Assembly (NCBI GenBank): GCA_036518635.1
Contig: DATDMT010000213.1
Location: 1 to 12,932, forward strand
Reading direction: 5' to 3'
Length of the DNA stretch: 12,932 nucleotides
DNA from: AWTP1-18 sp036518635
Lineage (GTDB): Bacteria; Pseudomonadota; Gammaproteobacteria; Burkholderiales; Rhodocyclaceae
Positions 6,065 to 12,932 of this stretch are shown piece after piece. Under the pieces are notes generated by a model. That model did not search any database. It was not told the origin of the DNA and saw only the letters and a list, made by a program, of their open reading frames with translations. A program made the position numbers and the translations under genes. How positions within the stretch are numbered: position 1 is the first letter of the stretch; every line of letters begins with the position of its first letter.

Positions 6065-9000
6065 TCATTCTTCCGGATCTTCGCCGCTCAGGGGCACGCC
6101 GCCGGTCCCTTGGGTCTTGGAGAAGAGCACCGGCAGCAGGGTGAGGGTGAAGAAGGTGGCGGAGAGAATACCGCCGACGATCACCACCGCGAAGGGGCGT
6201 TGGGTCTCGGAGCCGATGCCGTGGGAGAGGGCGGCCGGCAGCAGGCCTAGGCCGGCCATCAGGGCGGTCATCATGATCGGCCGCAGGCGCCGCACCGCGC
6301 CTTCGATGATGCTCTCGGCCAGGTTGTGGCCGCGGCGCAGCAGGTCGACGATTTCTTCCAGCATGATCACGCCATTCTGCACCGAAATCCCCGCCACGGC
6401 GATGAAGCCGACCGCCGCCGAGACCGACAGGTGCAGCCCGGCGAGGAACAGCCCGGCGAGGCCGCCGACCAGGGTGAAGGGGGTGATGGCGATGATCATC
6501 AGCGAGCGGGAGACTGAGCGGAAGGCCCAGAACAGCAGAGCGAAGATCGCCAGCAGGCTGGCCGGAACGATCACCGCGAGACGCTTCATTGCCCGTTGCT
6601 GGTTTTCGAACTGGCCGCCCCAGGAGATGAAGTAGCCTTTGGGCAGCACCACCTGCTGCGCCACCGCCTTTTGCGCCTCCTGGACGAAGCTGCCCTGGTC
6701 ACGGCCGAGCAGGTTGCTCTTGATCGAGATGGCGCGACCGCCCGCTTCCCGGGCGATGCGCGAGGCCCCCTGCTTGGTTTCGATTCGCGCTAGCTCGCCC
6801 AGGTCGAGGGTGGCGTTGGAGTTCGGCAGGGGCACCTGCAGTGCGGCGATGTCGCTCACCGAGCGGCGCGACGCAGCCGCCAGGCGCAGGGTGATGTCGA
6901 AGCGCCGCTCGCCCTCGAAGAAGCTGGAGACCGCATTTCCGGCCAAGGCGGTCTGCACCACGTTGTTCACGTCGGCGACATTGAGGCCGTAGCGGGCGAT
7001 GCGGCGCCGGTCCGGGCTGATCACCAGCTCGGTTTGGCCGCCGATGTGGATCGCCGCCACATCGGCCGCGCCGCGGATGCTTGCGAGGATTTCGGCCACC
7101 TGGTCGGCCTTGTCCTCCAGCACCTCCAGGTCGGGGCCGAAGATTTTTACCGCGATCTCGCCCTTGACGCCGGAGAGGGCCTCCTCGACGTTGTCCTCGA
7201 TCACCTGGGAGAAGTTGGTGGGCAGGCCGGGGATGGCTTTCAATTCGTTGGAAAGCGCTTCTACCAACTGCTCCTTGTCGCCGTAGCGCCATTCGCTATG
7301 GGGCTTCAGGTCGGCGAGGATTTCGATGTTGTTGGGGCCCTTCGGGTCGGTGCCGTCGTCGGGGCGGCCTACCTGGGAAATCACCTGGCGGATTTCCGGC
7401 GCCTTGAGCAGCACCGAGCGCACCGCCCGCTCCACTTCCTTGCTCTGTTCCAGGGCCGTGGCCGGCGGCAGCGAGATGGTCAGCCAGATGTTGCCCTCGT
7501 CAAGGCGCGGCAGAAATTCCGAGCCGATTACCGTCATCAGCGCCAGGGCCACGCCCAGCACGGCGGCGGAACGGACGAAAGCCTTGCGCGGATGGGCCAG
7601 CAGGTCGTGGAGCAGGGCGCGGTAGCGCTCCTGTAGGCGCTGCAGCCATTCGGCGTGGCGCTCGCGCAGATCGTAGCGCTGTACCCCGAAGGAGAGCAGC
7701 GCCGGCACCAGCAGCAGGGTCAGCAGCACCGCGCCGAGCAGGGCGAAGGACAGGGTGAAGGCCACCGGCGAGAAGATGCGGCCTTCGACCCGCTGGAAGG
7801 TGAAGATCGGGACGAAGGCGAGAATGATGATGGCCTTGGAGAACAGGATCGGCCGCGACAGTTCCACCGCCGTGTGCTTCAGCGTGTGGAGGCGCCAGCC
7901 CTGGCCCGGGTGGTCGGCCTGGTGCAGCGCCAGTTTCACCATCAGCGCCTCGACCATCACCACCGCGCTGTCGATGATGATGCCGAAGTCCACCGCGCCG
8001 AGGGAAATCAGGTTGGCCGAGACGCCCCGCAGGTCCATCATGATGAAGGCGAACAACAGCGTCAGCGGAATGATCGCGGCGACAATCAAGGAGGCCGGCC
8101 AGCTACGCAAAAAGATCACCAGGATCGCCACCACCAGCAGGGCGCCCACCAGCAGGTTCTCCGCCACGGTATGCACCGTGTGCTGGATCAGTTCGGTGCG
8201 GTCGTAGATCGGATGGATCGAGACGCCGGGCGGCAGATGGTTGCCGCCGTTCAGATAGGCCACCCGCTCCTTCAGGGCGGCGATCACCTTGGCCGGATTC
8301 TCGCCCTTGGTCATCACCACGATGCCTTCGACCACGCTGTCGCGGTCGTTGAAGGCGACGATGCCCGACAGAGGCTTCTCGCCGACGCTTACCGTGGCCA
8401 CGTCGCCGACGCTGACGGAAAGGCCGTTGCGGGCGCTGATGCCGACCGCGGTGATGTCGTCGAGGGACTGATAGAGCCCCTGGGTACGTACCACGAAGCT
8501 CTCCGGGCCACGGGTCATCAGCCCGCCGCCGGCGTTGGCGCCATTGGCGGCCAGGGCTTGGCTCACCTGATCCAGGGTCAGGCCGAATTTCTTCAGAGCC
8601 TCTGGCCGCACGTTGACCTGATACTCCTTGATCGCGCCGCCGAAGCTGTTAACGTCGGCCACGCCGGATACGCGGCGCAGCTCGGGGCGGATCGCCCAGT
8701 CCTGGACGGCGCGGATGTCGGCCGCCGACATCTCCTTCGGCGCATCCAGCACGTAGCGATAGATTTCGCCCACTGCCGTGGTCAGCGGCGCCAGTTGGGG
8801 CTGGATGCCGGTCGGCAGGGTGACGTTCTGCAGCTTCTCCAGCACCTGGGTGCGGGCGAAGCGGTCTTCGGTGCCCTCGGCGAAGGTCAGGGTCACCACC
8901 GACAGCCCGGTGATCGACACCGAGCGCAACTGGGTCATGTGCGGCACGCCGCTCAACTCGCGCTCGATGGGCACCGAGATGCTGCGCTCCACTTCCTCCG

Positions 9001-9172
9001 GCGACTGGCCGGGGAACTGGGTCACCACCTGGACCTGGACATCCTGCACGTCGGGGAAGGCCTCGATCGGCAGGTTGAGGAAGGCGCGCACGCCGAAGCC
9101 GGCCACGGCCAGCACCATCACCAGCACGAAGAGACGCTGCTGGATGGCGAAGGTGATCAGGCGGTCGAGCAT
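6065..9172 (-). CDS. czcA: Heavy-metal efflux RND pump, CzcA/CusA family
   Basis: The 1035-residue inner-membrane pump should use the proton gradient to export metal cations from periplasm or cytoplasm through the tripartite complex. Length and topology fit HME-RND: TM1 at 10-30, large periplasmic loops at about 35-335 and 560-860, and TM clusters after each. The TM4 proton-relay motif is DFGIIIDSAVVMVEAL at 395-410, keeping Asp395, Asp401 and Glu408, which correspond to CzcA Asp402/Asp408/Glu415. It differs from the classical DFG-x3-DGA-x3-VEN by Ser402 and Ala409. The acidic relay favours a divalent cation (Zn, Co, Cd or Ni) over Cu/Ag, but this is inference. The ATG at 9170-9172 has a GAGG about 12 bases upstream. 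The gene follows the adaptor gene by 33 bases. The symbol denotes family only. Confidence 0.93.
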   Translation of the reverse strand: MLDRLITFAIQQRLFVLVMVLAVAGFGVRAFLNLPIEAFPDVQDVQVQVVTQFPGQSPEEVERSISVPIERELSGVPHMTQLRSVSITGLSVVTLTFAEGTEDRFARTQVLEKLQNVTLPTGIQPQLAPLTTAVGEIYRYVLDAPKEMSAADIRAVQDWAIRPELRRVSGVADVNSFGGAIKEYQVNVRPEALKKFGLTLDQVSQALAANGANAGGGLMTRGPESFVVRTQGLYQSLDDITAVGISARNGLSVSVGDVATVSVGEKPLSGIVAFNDRDSVVEGIVVMTKGENPAKVIAALKERVAYLNGGNHLPPGVSIHPIYDRTELIQHTVHTVAENLLVGALLVVAILVIFLRSWPASLIVAAIIPLTLLFAFIMMDLRGVSANLISLGAVDFGIIIDSAVVMVEALMVKLALHQADHPGQGWRLHTLKHTAVELSRPILFSKAIIILAFVPIFTFQRVEGRIFSPVAFTLSFALLGAVLLTLLLVPALLSFGVQRYDLRERHAEWLQRLQERYRALLHDLLAHPRKAFVRSAAVLGVALALMTVIGSEFLPRLDEGNIWLTISLPPATALEQSKEVERAVRSVLLKAPEIRQVISQVGRPDDGTDPKGPNNIEILADLKPHSEWRYGDKEQLVEALSNELKAIPGLPTNFSQVIEDNVEEALSGVKGEIAVKIFGPDLEVLEDKADQVAEILASIRGAADVAAIHIGGQTELVISPDRRRIARYGLNVADVNNVVQTALAGNAVSSFFEGERRFDITLRLAAASRRSVSDIAALQVPLPNSNATLDLGELARIETKQGASRIAREAGGRAISIKSNLLGRDQGSFVQEAQKAVAQQVVLPKGYFISWGGQFENQQRAMKRLAVIVPASLLAIFALLFWAFRSVSRSLMIIAITPFTLVGGLAGLFLAGLHLSVSAAVGFIAVAGISVQNGVIMLEEIVDLLRRGHNLAESIIEGAVRRLRPIMMTALMAGLGLLPAALSHGIGSETQRPFAVVIVGGILSATFFTLTLLPVLFSKTQGTGGVPLSGEDPEE

Positions 9173-9205
9173 TTCAGCGTTTGGCCTCGGGATGGAAAGC
9201 CACGA

Positions 9206-10363
9206 TCAATCGGCGGCGGAAAGCTCGGACACCAGTAGCAGGGTGCCCTTGACCACGATCTTGCTGTCCTTGCCGAGTTCGCCGCTAGGGCGGAGATAGG
9301 CCGACTCGGCATCCTGGTAGGCCACGTCCACCCGCCGCCGCTCGAACTGGCCAGGGGCCGGCGAGACGAAGACATAGCTGTAGAGTCCCTGGGTGAATAG
9401 TGCGCCGGTGGGCACCTTGAGACTCTCGCCGCCCTGGTCGCTGATGAGGGATGCGCGGGCATACATCTCCGGCCGCAGGCGGCCGTCGCGGTTGTCGATC
9501 AAGGCACGCAGCGGAATGCGCCGGGTGGCCGGGTCCAGGGCCTGGCCGACGCGGGTGACGCTGGCGGCAAAGGCTTGGTCGGGATAGGCGTCCACCCGCA
9601 GGCTCAGTTTGTCGCCGCTCTTGATTTGGCCCAGCAGGCGCTCCGGCAGGTCCACCAGCAGCCAAAGTTTTTCCAGATTGGACACGACGAACAGGGGCGC
9701 CGGATTGTCCGGGCGGACTTCGCTGCCCGGGTTGATCTGGCGATCCACCACGACGCCGGCCAGGGGCGAGCGCAGCGCCATCACGCCGCCATCGCTACGG
9801 CCGGAGGGATCGAGATTCTTCAGGCGCTGACGTGCCCGCTGGCTTTCGGCCCGGGCCATGGCCAGATCGGCGCTGGCGCCCTCGGCGTCGCGGCGGGCGA
9901 TCACGTCGGCCTCCAGCAACTGTTCGGCGCGGCGGGCGGCCTGGGCCTTGCGCTGCTCGTCGGCAGTGGCCTTCAACAAGTCGGACACGGCGGCGCCGAA
10001 ATCCGGCGCGTCCAGGGTCGCCAGGGTCGCACCGACGGGCACCCGGTCGCCGATTTCGGCATGCAGCTTGAGTACTCGGCCCGCCACCGGGCTGGTGATC
10101 CGCGCGGTCAGATCCTCAGCCACGGTGATGCGGGCATTGAGCGGCTCCGAAGCCGGCATCGGCCAGGGCTTGGGATTGTCGAGGCGGACAAAGTTGAGCT
10201 GGGATGCATCCGCGGCAAACACCAGGCGCCCCTTGTCGGCGGTGGCGGCCTTGGCCGGCGCAGCCTTGTCGCTACGGCCACGCAGCGCCAGGTAGCCGGC
10301 GCCGGCGGCGACGAGCAGGGCGCTGACGGCCAGGGCCAGGAGGATTGCTTTTCGGCGAGTCAT
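9206..10363 (-). CDS. czcB: RND periplasmic adaptor (membrane fusion protein), CzcB/CusB family
   Basis: The 385-residue adaptor links the RND pump to the outer-membrane channel. It begins with a membrane anchor or uncleaved signal (hydrophobic 6-28), then a beta-domain. The two halves of the lipoyl domain are about 88-120 (ITSPVAGRVLKLHAEIGDRV) and 196-230 (LRSPLAGVVVDRQINPGSEV). They flank an Ala/Arg/Gln-rich coiled-coil hairpin at about 125-185. A beta-barrel and membrane-proximal domain follow, with DPATRRIPLRALIDN and RPEMYARASL, segments characteristic of HlyD/CzcB-type adaptors. No His-rich metal-binding N terminus and no CusB-style Met cluster is visible. The ATG overlaps the stop of the channel gene in an ATGA (10360-10363), with GGAG seven bases before the start, so the two are translationally coupled. 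Confidence 0.92.
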   Translation of the reverse strand: MTRRKAILLALAVSALLVAAGAGYLALRGRSDKAAPAKAATADKGRLVFAADASQLNFVRLDNPKPWPMPASEPLNARITVAEDLTARITSPVAGRVLKLHAEIGDRVPVGATLATLDAPDFGAAVSDLLKATADEQRKAQAARRAEQLLEADVIARRDAEGASADLAMARAESQRARQRLKNLDPSGRSDGGVMALRSPLAGVVVDRQINPGSEVRPDNPAPLFVVSNLEKLWLLVDLPERLLGQIKSGDKLSLRVDAYPDQAFAASVTRVGQALDPATRRIPLRALIDNRDGRLRPEMYARASLISDQGGESLKVPTGALFTQGLYSYVFVSPAPGQFERRRVDVAYQDAESAYLRPSGELGKDSKIVVKGTLLLVSELSAAD

Positions 10364-11598
10364 TGCTCCGCTCCGGTTTCAGTGGCGGCCTGCAGGTTGG
10401 CGAGGCTGCGGGCGTGGTCGGCTTGGGCGGCCACCAGGTCGTGTTCGCTGGCGCGCAGCGCTCGCCGGGCGTCCAGCAGGTCCAGCAGCGAGGCAGCACC
10501 GTGGCTGTAAGCGAGCTCCACGCCGCGGGCAGCTTTTTGCGCCAGAGGCAGGATTTCGTCATGCAGTTGTCGGGCGCGGCGCCGGGCCAGCTCCAGATCG
10601 CGCCGCTGGCGGGCGATTTCGGCCCGGGCGGCGGCGCGGCTGCGTTCCACTTGTTCCAGGGCCGCGTCGGCATCGCTGGCGGCGCGGCGGATTTCGCCCT
10701 CGTAGTCGTAGCCGGTGAACAGCGGTATTGAAATGCCGACGCCATAGAGCTTGCCCGAGGTCGGGTAGTTGCGTTCCAGTTGCAGGCCGACGGTGACGTC
10801 GCGCTTGCGCAGGGCCTCGGCCAGTTGCCGGCCGACGGCGGCGGCATCGGCGCGATGGCGGGCGGCGACGACATCGGCACGCAGTTCCACATCGACTGCG
10901 GCCGGCGCACCGGCATCCAGCGCGGGCCAGGGGCCTTGCACCCGCAGATCGTCGACGCTGCCTTCCCGCGCCAGCAGGGTTGCCAAGGCCAGTCGCGCGC
11001 TGCCGAGGTCGCGCTCGGCGTTGAGCCGGTCGCCATCGGTGCGCAGCGCATCGGTTTCGATCCGCGCCAGGTCCACGCCGGCGATGTCGCCGCTGCGATA
11101 GCGCAGCCGGGCCTTCTCCAGCCCCTGCTGGGCCAGGTGGGCGGAATCCTCGGCAATCGCCAGTTGCTCCTGGGCCGCCAGCAGGTCGTAGTAGGCCGCG
11201 CCATAGGCGGCCCGCTGCTGCCGCACGGTGTTGGCCAGATCGGCGCGGGCGGCCTGCAGTAGGGCCTCCGCCTGGGCTAGGCGCAGGCCGCGCTTGTCGC
11301 CGCGCTCGATCAACTGGTCCAGCCGCAACACCGTGTCGGCGCGCTTGTCCAGCAGGGGCCCGGGGCCGACGCCGTCTTTGGGGCTGATCGCAGTGGTGTT
11401 CAGCGACAGGGTCGGATTGGGTCGGCCACCCGCCGCCAGCAGGGCGGCCTCGGCCGCTTCCAGATTGCGCCGTGCGGCCTGGATGTCGCGGTTGCGTTCC
11501 ACCATGCTTCGCGCGCCATCGGCGAAGGCAAGCCCGTCGGCGGCCCAGGCCTGGGCCAGCGGCACCAGGCAGAACAACAGGGCAAACAAGAAGGGCAT
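10360..11598 (-). CDS. czcC: Outer-membrane efflux channel, TolC/CzcC family
   Basis: The 412-residue protein should form the trimeric outer-membrane duct of the efflux complex. A cleavable signal peptide (residues 1-19, ending AQAWA before ADG) is followed by two OEP-type repeats rich in long Ala/Arg/Glu/Leu helices, the coiled-coil tunnel of TolC proteins. Family marks include GGRPNPTLSL near 57, LIERGDKRGLRLAQAEALL, YYDLLAAQEQLAIAE, and, at the C terminus, YSHGAASLLDLLDARRAL. The shorter length and GRPNPTLSL pattern resemble CzcC more than E. coli TolC. It is the first gene of the operon. The ATG at 11596-11598 has no strong ribosome site, but the signal peptide begins there. A regulated promoter is predicted 36 bases upstream. 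Confidence 0.92.
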   Translation of the reverse strand: MPFLFALLFCLVPLAQAWAADGLAFADGARSMVERNRDIQAARRNLEAAEAALLAAGGRPNPTLSLNTTAISPKDGVGPGPLLDKRADTVLRLDQLIERGDKRGLRLAQAEALLQAARADLANTVRQQRAAYGAAYYDLLAAQEQLAIAEDSAHLAQQGLEKARLRYRSGDIAGVDLARIETDALRTDGDRLNAERDLGSARLALATLLAREGSVDDLRVQGPWPALDAGAPAAVDVELRADVVAARHRADAAAVGRQLAEALRKRDVTVGLQLERNYPTSGKLYGVGISIPLFTGYDYEGEIRRAASDADAALEQVERSRAAARAEIARQRRDLELARRRARQLHDEILPLAQKAARGVELAYSHGAASLLDLLDARRALRASEHDLVAAQADHARSLANLQAATETGAEQ

Positions 11599-11633
11599 GC
11601 GACAAGGTCCGGGCGGCTGCTAAGCGGAGGCGG

Positions 11634-11667
11634 ACTTTATGCGGGAGGCCCTTTCAGCAAACTGTCA
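11634..11667 (-). promoter_or_regulatory. Predicted regulator site and promoter of the efflux operon
   Basis: On the minus strand, TGACAGTTTGCTGAAAG (11651-11667) is followed after 11 bases by TAAAGT (11634-11639; CATAAA at 11636-11641 is an alternative -10). This is the same architecture as at 3994-4027 and 12735-12768, with one changed base in the second half-site (GAAAG for GACAG). The predicted transcript would start about 30 bases before the czcC ATG. The site overlaps the -35 region, as expected for an activator of the OmpR family. Confidence 0.6.
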
Positions 11668-11710
11668 CCAACGGATTTCAAGCACACCAGTTCGATGGTG
11701 AAAGCGGCTC

Positions 11711-12532
11711 TTAAAACAGGTGGTAGGCTGCGATTTCGATATATTTTGTATCGGTGGCGATCCAGCGTGTCGGCGATCTCCTGCTGGTTTCCGTCCCGAT
11801 CCGATCTATCGTGATGCTGGGATTTATATAGGTGTTGTGGGCGACTTCAACCAATGCCCCGAGGCCTACGCCGTTGCTGCGCACATTGGTGTTTGAGGAT
11901 TGGCCGGCGCTAACGTTGTAGTGAGCTGCGGCGGTGAAGGTCAGGTGGTCCCCGAAAATTTGGTGGGCGCCGATTTTTACCAATCCCGTTGTATGTCCGC
12001 CGAGAGACTGTGTTTCCCCATATTGCGACCACAATTTTAAACCGCTGCCGGCCTCCCAGCCGGCAGTTAGTCGCGAGGTATAGGCAGTTACGCGGTCATC
12101 GGCCGTTCGCAGTGATGTCACGAACTGCCCTTTGAGAGTGAAGCGGCCGTCCTTGCTATTGAATAAACCGTAGTCAGCCCAAAAGTACGGATTCCCCCGC
12201 CCGCCATTTCTGGTGTTGAGATAGTGCTGCCCGAGATCGTAGTCCGTATGAAGACGGTAACTGGAGTTGTAGCTCAGGCCGGCGCCAACTTGCCAGTCCG
12301 AGCCCAGGCCGTAGCGGGCTTCAATGTATTCATTTGTCCGTTCCAACTTCTGCCGCCCTGGGTATACATCCCAAACGAAAGACTGCGAATAGGAGTATTG
12401 GCTGTACAGGAACCATAGGTCGGCCTCGCCCTTTTCCAGGATGTCGGTAGGAAACAGGCGGTGCTCGGCGTGAGCGGTGGGCAGGACGGCGCTTAGCGCC
12501 AGCGCCAGAATTGGTACGAATGCTTGCTTCAT
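11711..12532 (-). CDS. Outer-membrane beta-barrel protein of unknown substrate
   Basis: From the ATG at 12530-12532 the product has 273 residues. A clean signal peptide (MKQAFVPILALALSAVLPTAHA, cleavage before EHRLF) is followed by amphipathic strands rich in Tyr, Trp, Gly and Asn, and the chain ends AAYHLF with the terminal Phe that outer-membrane barrels use as an insertion signal. It vaguely resembles the MetA-pathway phenol-degradation or generic transporter barrels, but I cannot name the family. A longer frame to 12619 exists; it would put 29 residues ahead of the signal peptide and is rejected. The gene is AT-richer than its neighbours, hinting at separate ancestry. Its stop lies 112 bases before czcC, so read-through into the efflux operon is possible. 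The upstream site at 12752-12768 suggests shared control with that operon. Confidence 0.8.
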   Translation of the reverse strand: MKQAFVPILALALSAVLPTAHAEHRLFPTDILEKGEADLWFLYSQYSYSQSFVWDVYPGRQKLERTNEYIEARYGLGSDWQVGAGLSYNSSYRLHTDYDLGQHYLNTRNGGRGNPYFWADYGLFNSKDGRFTLKGQFVTSLRTADDRVTAYTSRLTAGWEAGSGLKLWSQYGETQSLGGHTTGLVKIGAHQIFGDHLTFTAAAHYNVSAGQSSNTNVRSNGVGLGALVEVAHNTYINPSITIDRIGTETSRRSPTRWIATDTKYIEIAAYHLF

Positions 12533-12734
12533 GATCGCAGGGTTACCTTCAGCGTTTCGTCCGGGAATCGACGGAATATCCAACGGGCTTGCGGGCACGG
12601 ATCGACAGCAAGGCGCCACCTTGGGCGCAAGCGCCCGAGGCTCCTGATGAAATCGGATTCATATCCCCTTGGCCACTGCGCCCGCAGGCCACCGTTCAGT
12701 TATTTTTTTGCATGTCGCCATGCGTTCGCGGGGC
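12533..12734 (-). promoter_or_regulatory. Long leader of the barrel gene with hairpins and short frames
   Basis: If transcription starts just after the predicted -10 at 12735-12740, the barrel gene has a leader of about 200 bases. It contains a strong hairpin, GGGCGC/GCGCCC with a two-base loop at 12623-12636, followed in the transcript by AAGG...CCTT around GGCGCC (about 12610-12622). Two short frames lie in it: 12659-12721 (20 codons plus stop) and 12549-12662 (37 codons plus stop). They overlap by ATGA, and the second ends 16 bases before the barrel ATG. No known riboswitch class is recognised. Whether either frame is translated is unknown. Confidence 0.35.
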
Positions 12735-12768
12735 GTTGTATCAACCCATCCCTGTCGCCAAGCTGTCA
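12735..12768 (-). promoter_or_regulatory. Predicted regulator site and promoter of the barrel gene
   Basis: On the minus strand, TGACAGCTTGGCGACAG (12752-12768) differs by one base from the site at 4011-4027. A -10-like TACAAC (12735-12740; GATACA at 12737-12742 is an alternative) begins 11 bases after it, the same spacing as at the other two copies. This links the barrel gene to the efflux operon and the lipoprotein/porin pair. Confidence 0.6.
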
Positions 12769-12840
12769 AAAAACGAAGGGCATATGTTGTAAGTCATAGC
12801 TCGCTGCCGGCTATCGCAGGCGGAGGCTGACGCGCGCCAT

Positions 12841-12858
12841 CGGCAAGTTTTTTTGCCG
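12841..12858. repeat. Inverted repeat CGGCAA/TTGCCG in intergenic region
   Basis: A 6-bp inverted repeat encloses a T-rich six-base loop, between the barrel-gene promoter and the end of the next minus-strand frame. The T-run is inside the loop and nothing T-rich follows on either strand, so it is not a textbook terminator, although its position after the stop at 12908 would suit one. The rest of 12769-12907 holds nothing I can recognise. Confidence 0.3.
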
Positions 12859-12907
12859 GCGAATGGGGATTTGCCTTCTGATTTGGACGGCTATGCGGCC
12901 GCCCGGA

Positions 12908-12932
12908 TCAGGCGAAGAAGTCGCCGTCGTAG
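12908..12932 (-). CDS. Possible C-terminal end of a truncated gene at window edge
   Basis: On the minus strand the last 25 bases read ...YDGDFFA followed by TGA at 12908-12910. The frame is open to the window edge. Only seven residues are visible, so neither the product nor the reality of the gene can be established; it is listed because the spacing to the promoter at 12768 fits the end of an upstream gene. Confidence 0.3.

Noticed and set aside
7655..9238. 527-codon open frame on the plus strand opposite the RND pump gene
   Set aside because: It is His/Gln/Arg-rich with no recognisable domain and lies antisense to a clear CzcA-family gene; long antisense frames are expected in GC-rich DNA.
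12533..12619. 29-residue N-terminal extension of the barrel protein
   Set aside because: It would bury a complete signal peptide that starts exactly at the ATG 12530-12532.
12841..12858. Intrinsic terminator
   Set aside because: The T-run is in the loop, not after the stem, on both strands; kept only as an inverted repeat.

Overview
The window is GC-rich Gram-negative DNA, most likely from a betaproteobacterium. The Rhodocyclales (Azoarcus/Thauera-like) are my best guess, from remembered resemblance of the FabI and MoaA proteins and from codon use; no search was run.

Layout, left to right: (1) 59-826, minus strand, a FabI-type enoyl-ACP reductase. (2) 827-1082, a divergent intergenic region full of inverted repeats. 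(3) 1083/1140-2186, plus strand, moaA (GTP 3',8-cyclase, first step of molybdenum cofactor synthesis). (4) 2199-11598, all minus strand and tightly packed, a metal-efflux locus. Transcription runs from high to low coordinates: czcC-like outer-membrane factor, czcB-like adaptor, czcA-like heavy-metal RND pump, OmpR-family response regulator, TctE-type histidine kinase, small putative lipoprotein, OprB-type porin. (5) 11711-12532, minus strand, an AT-richer outer-membrane beta-barrel protein with a leader of about 200 bases. (6) 12908-12932, the last codons of another minus-strand reading frame cut by the window edge.

The genes of blocks 4 and 5 appear to form one regulon. A 17-bp tandem-repeat site, read on the minus strand as TGACAG-N6-GA[CA]AG with an 11-bp period, occurs three times: ahead of czcC (11651-11667), at the end of the kinase gene ahead of the lipoprotein/porin pair (4011-4027), and ahead of the barrel protein (12752-12768). 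In each case a -10-like hexamer begins 11 nt after the site. I infer that these are binding sites of the response regulator encoded within the locus. If so, the system couples export of a metal through the RND complex to remodelling of the outer membrane through two barrel proteins and a lipoprotein. The site was not seen near fabI or moaA, so those genes probably lie outside the regulon.

No tRNA, rRNA, CRISPR array, insertion sequence or phage gene was recognised.
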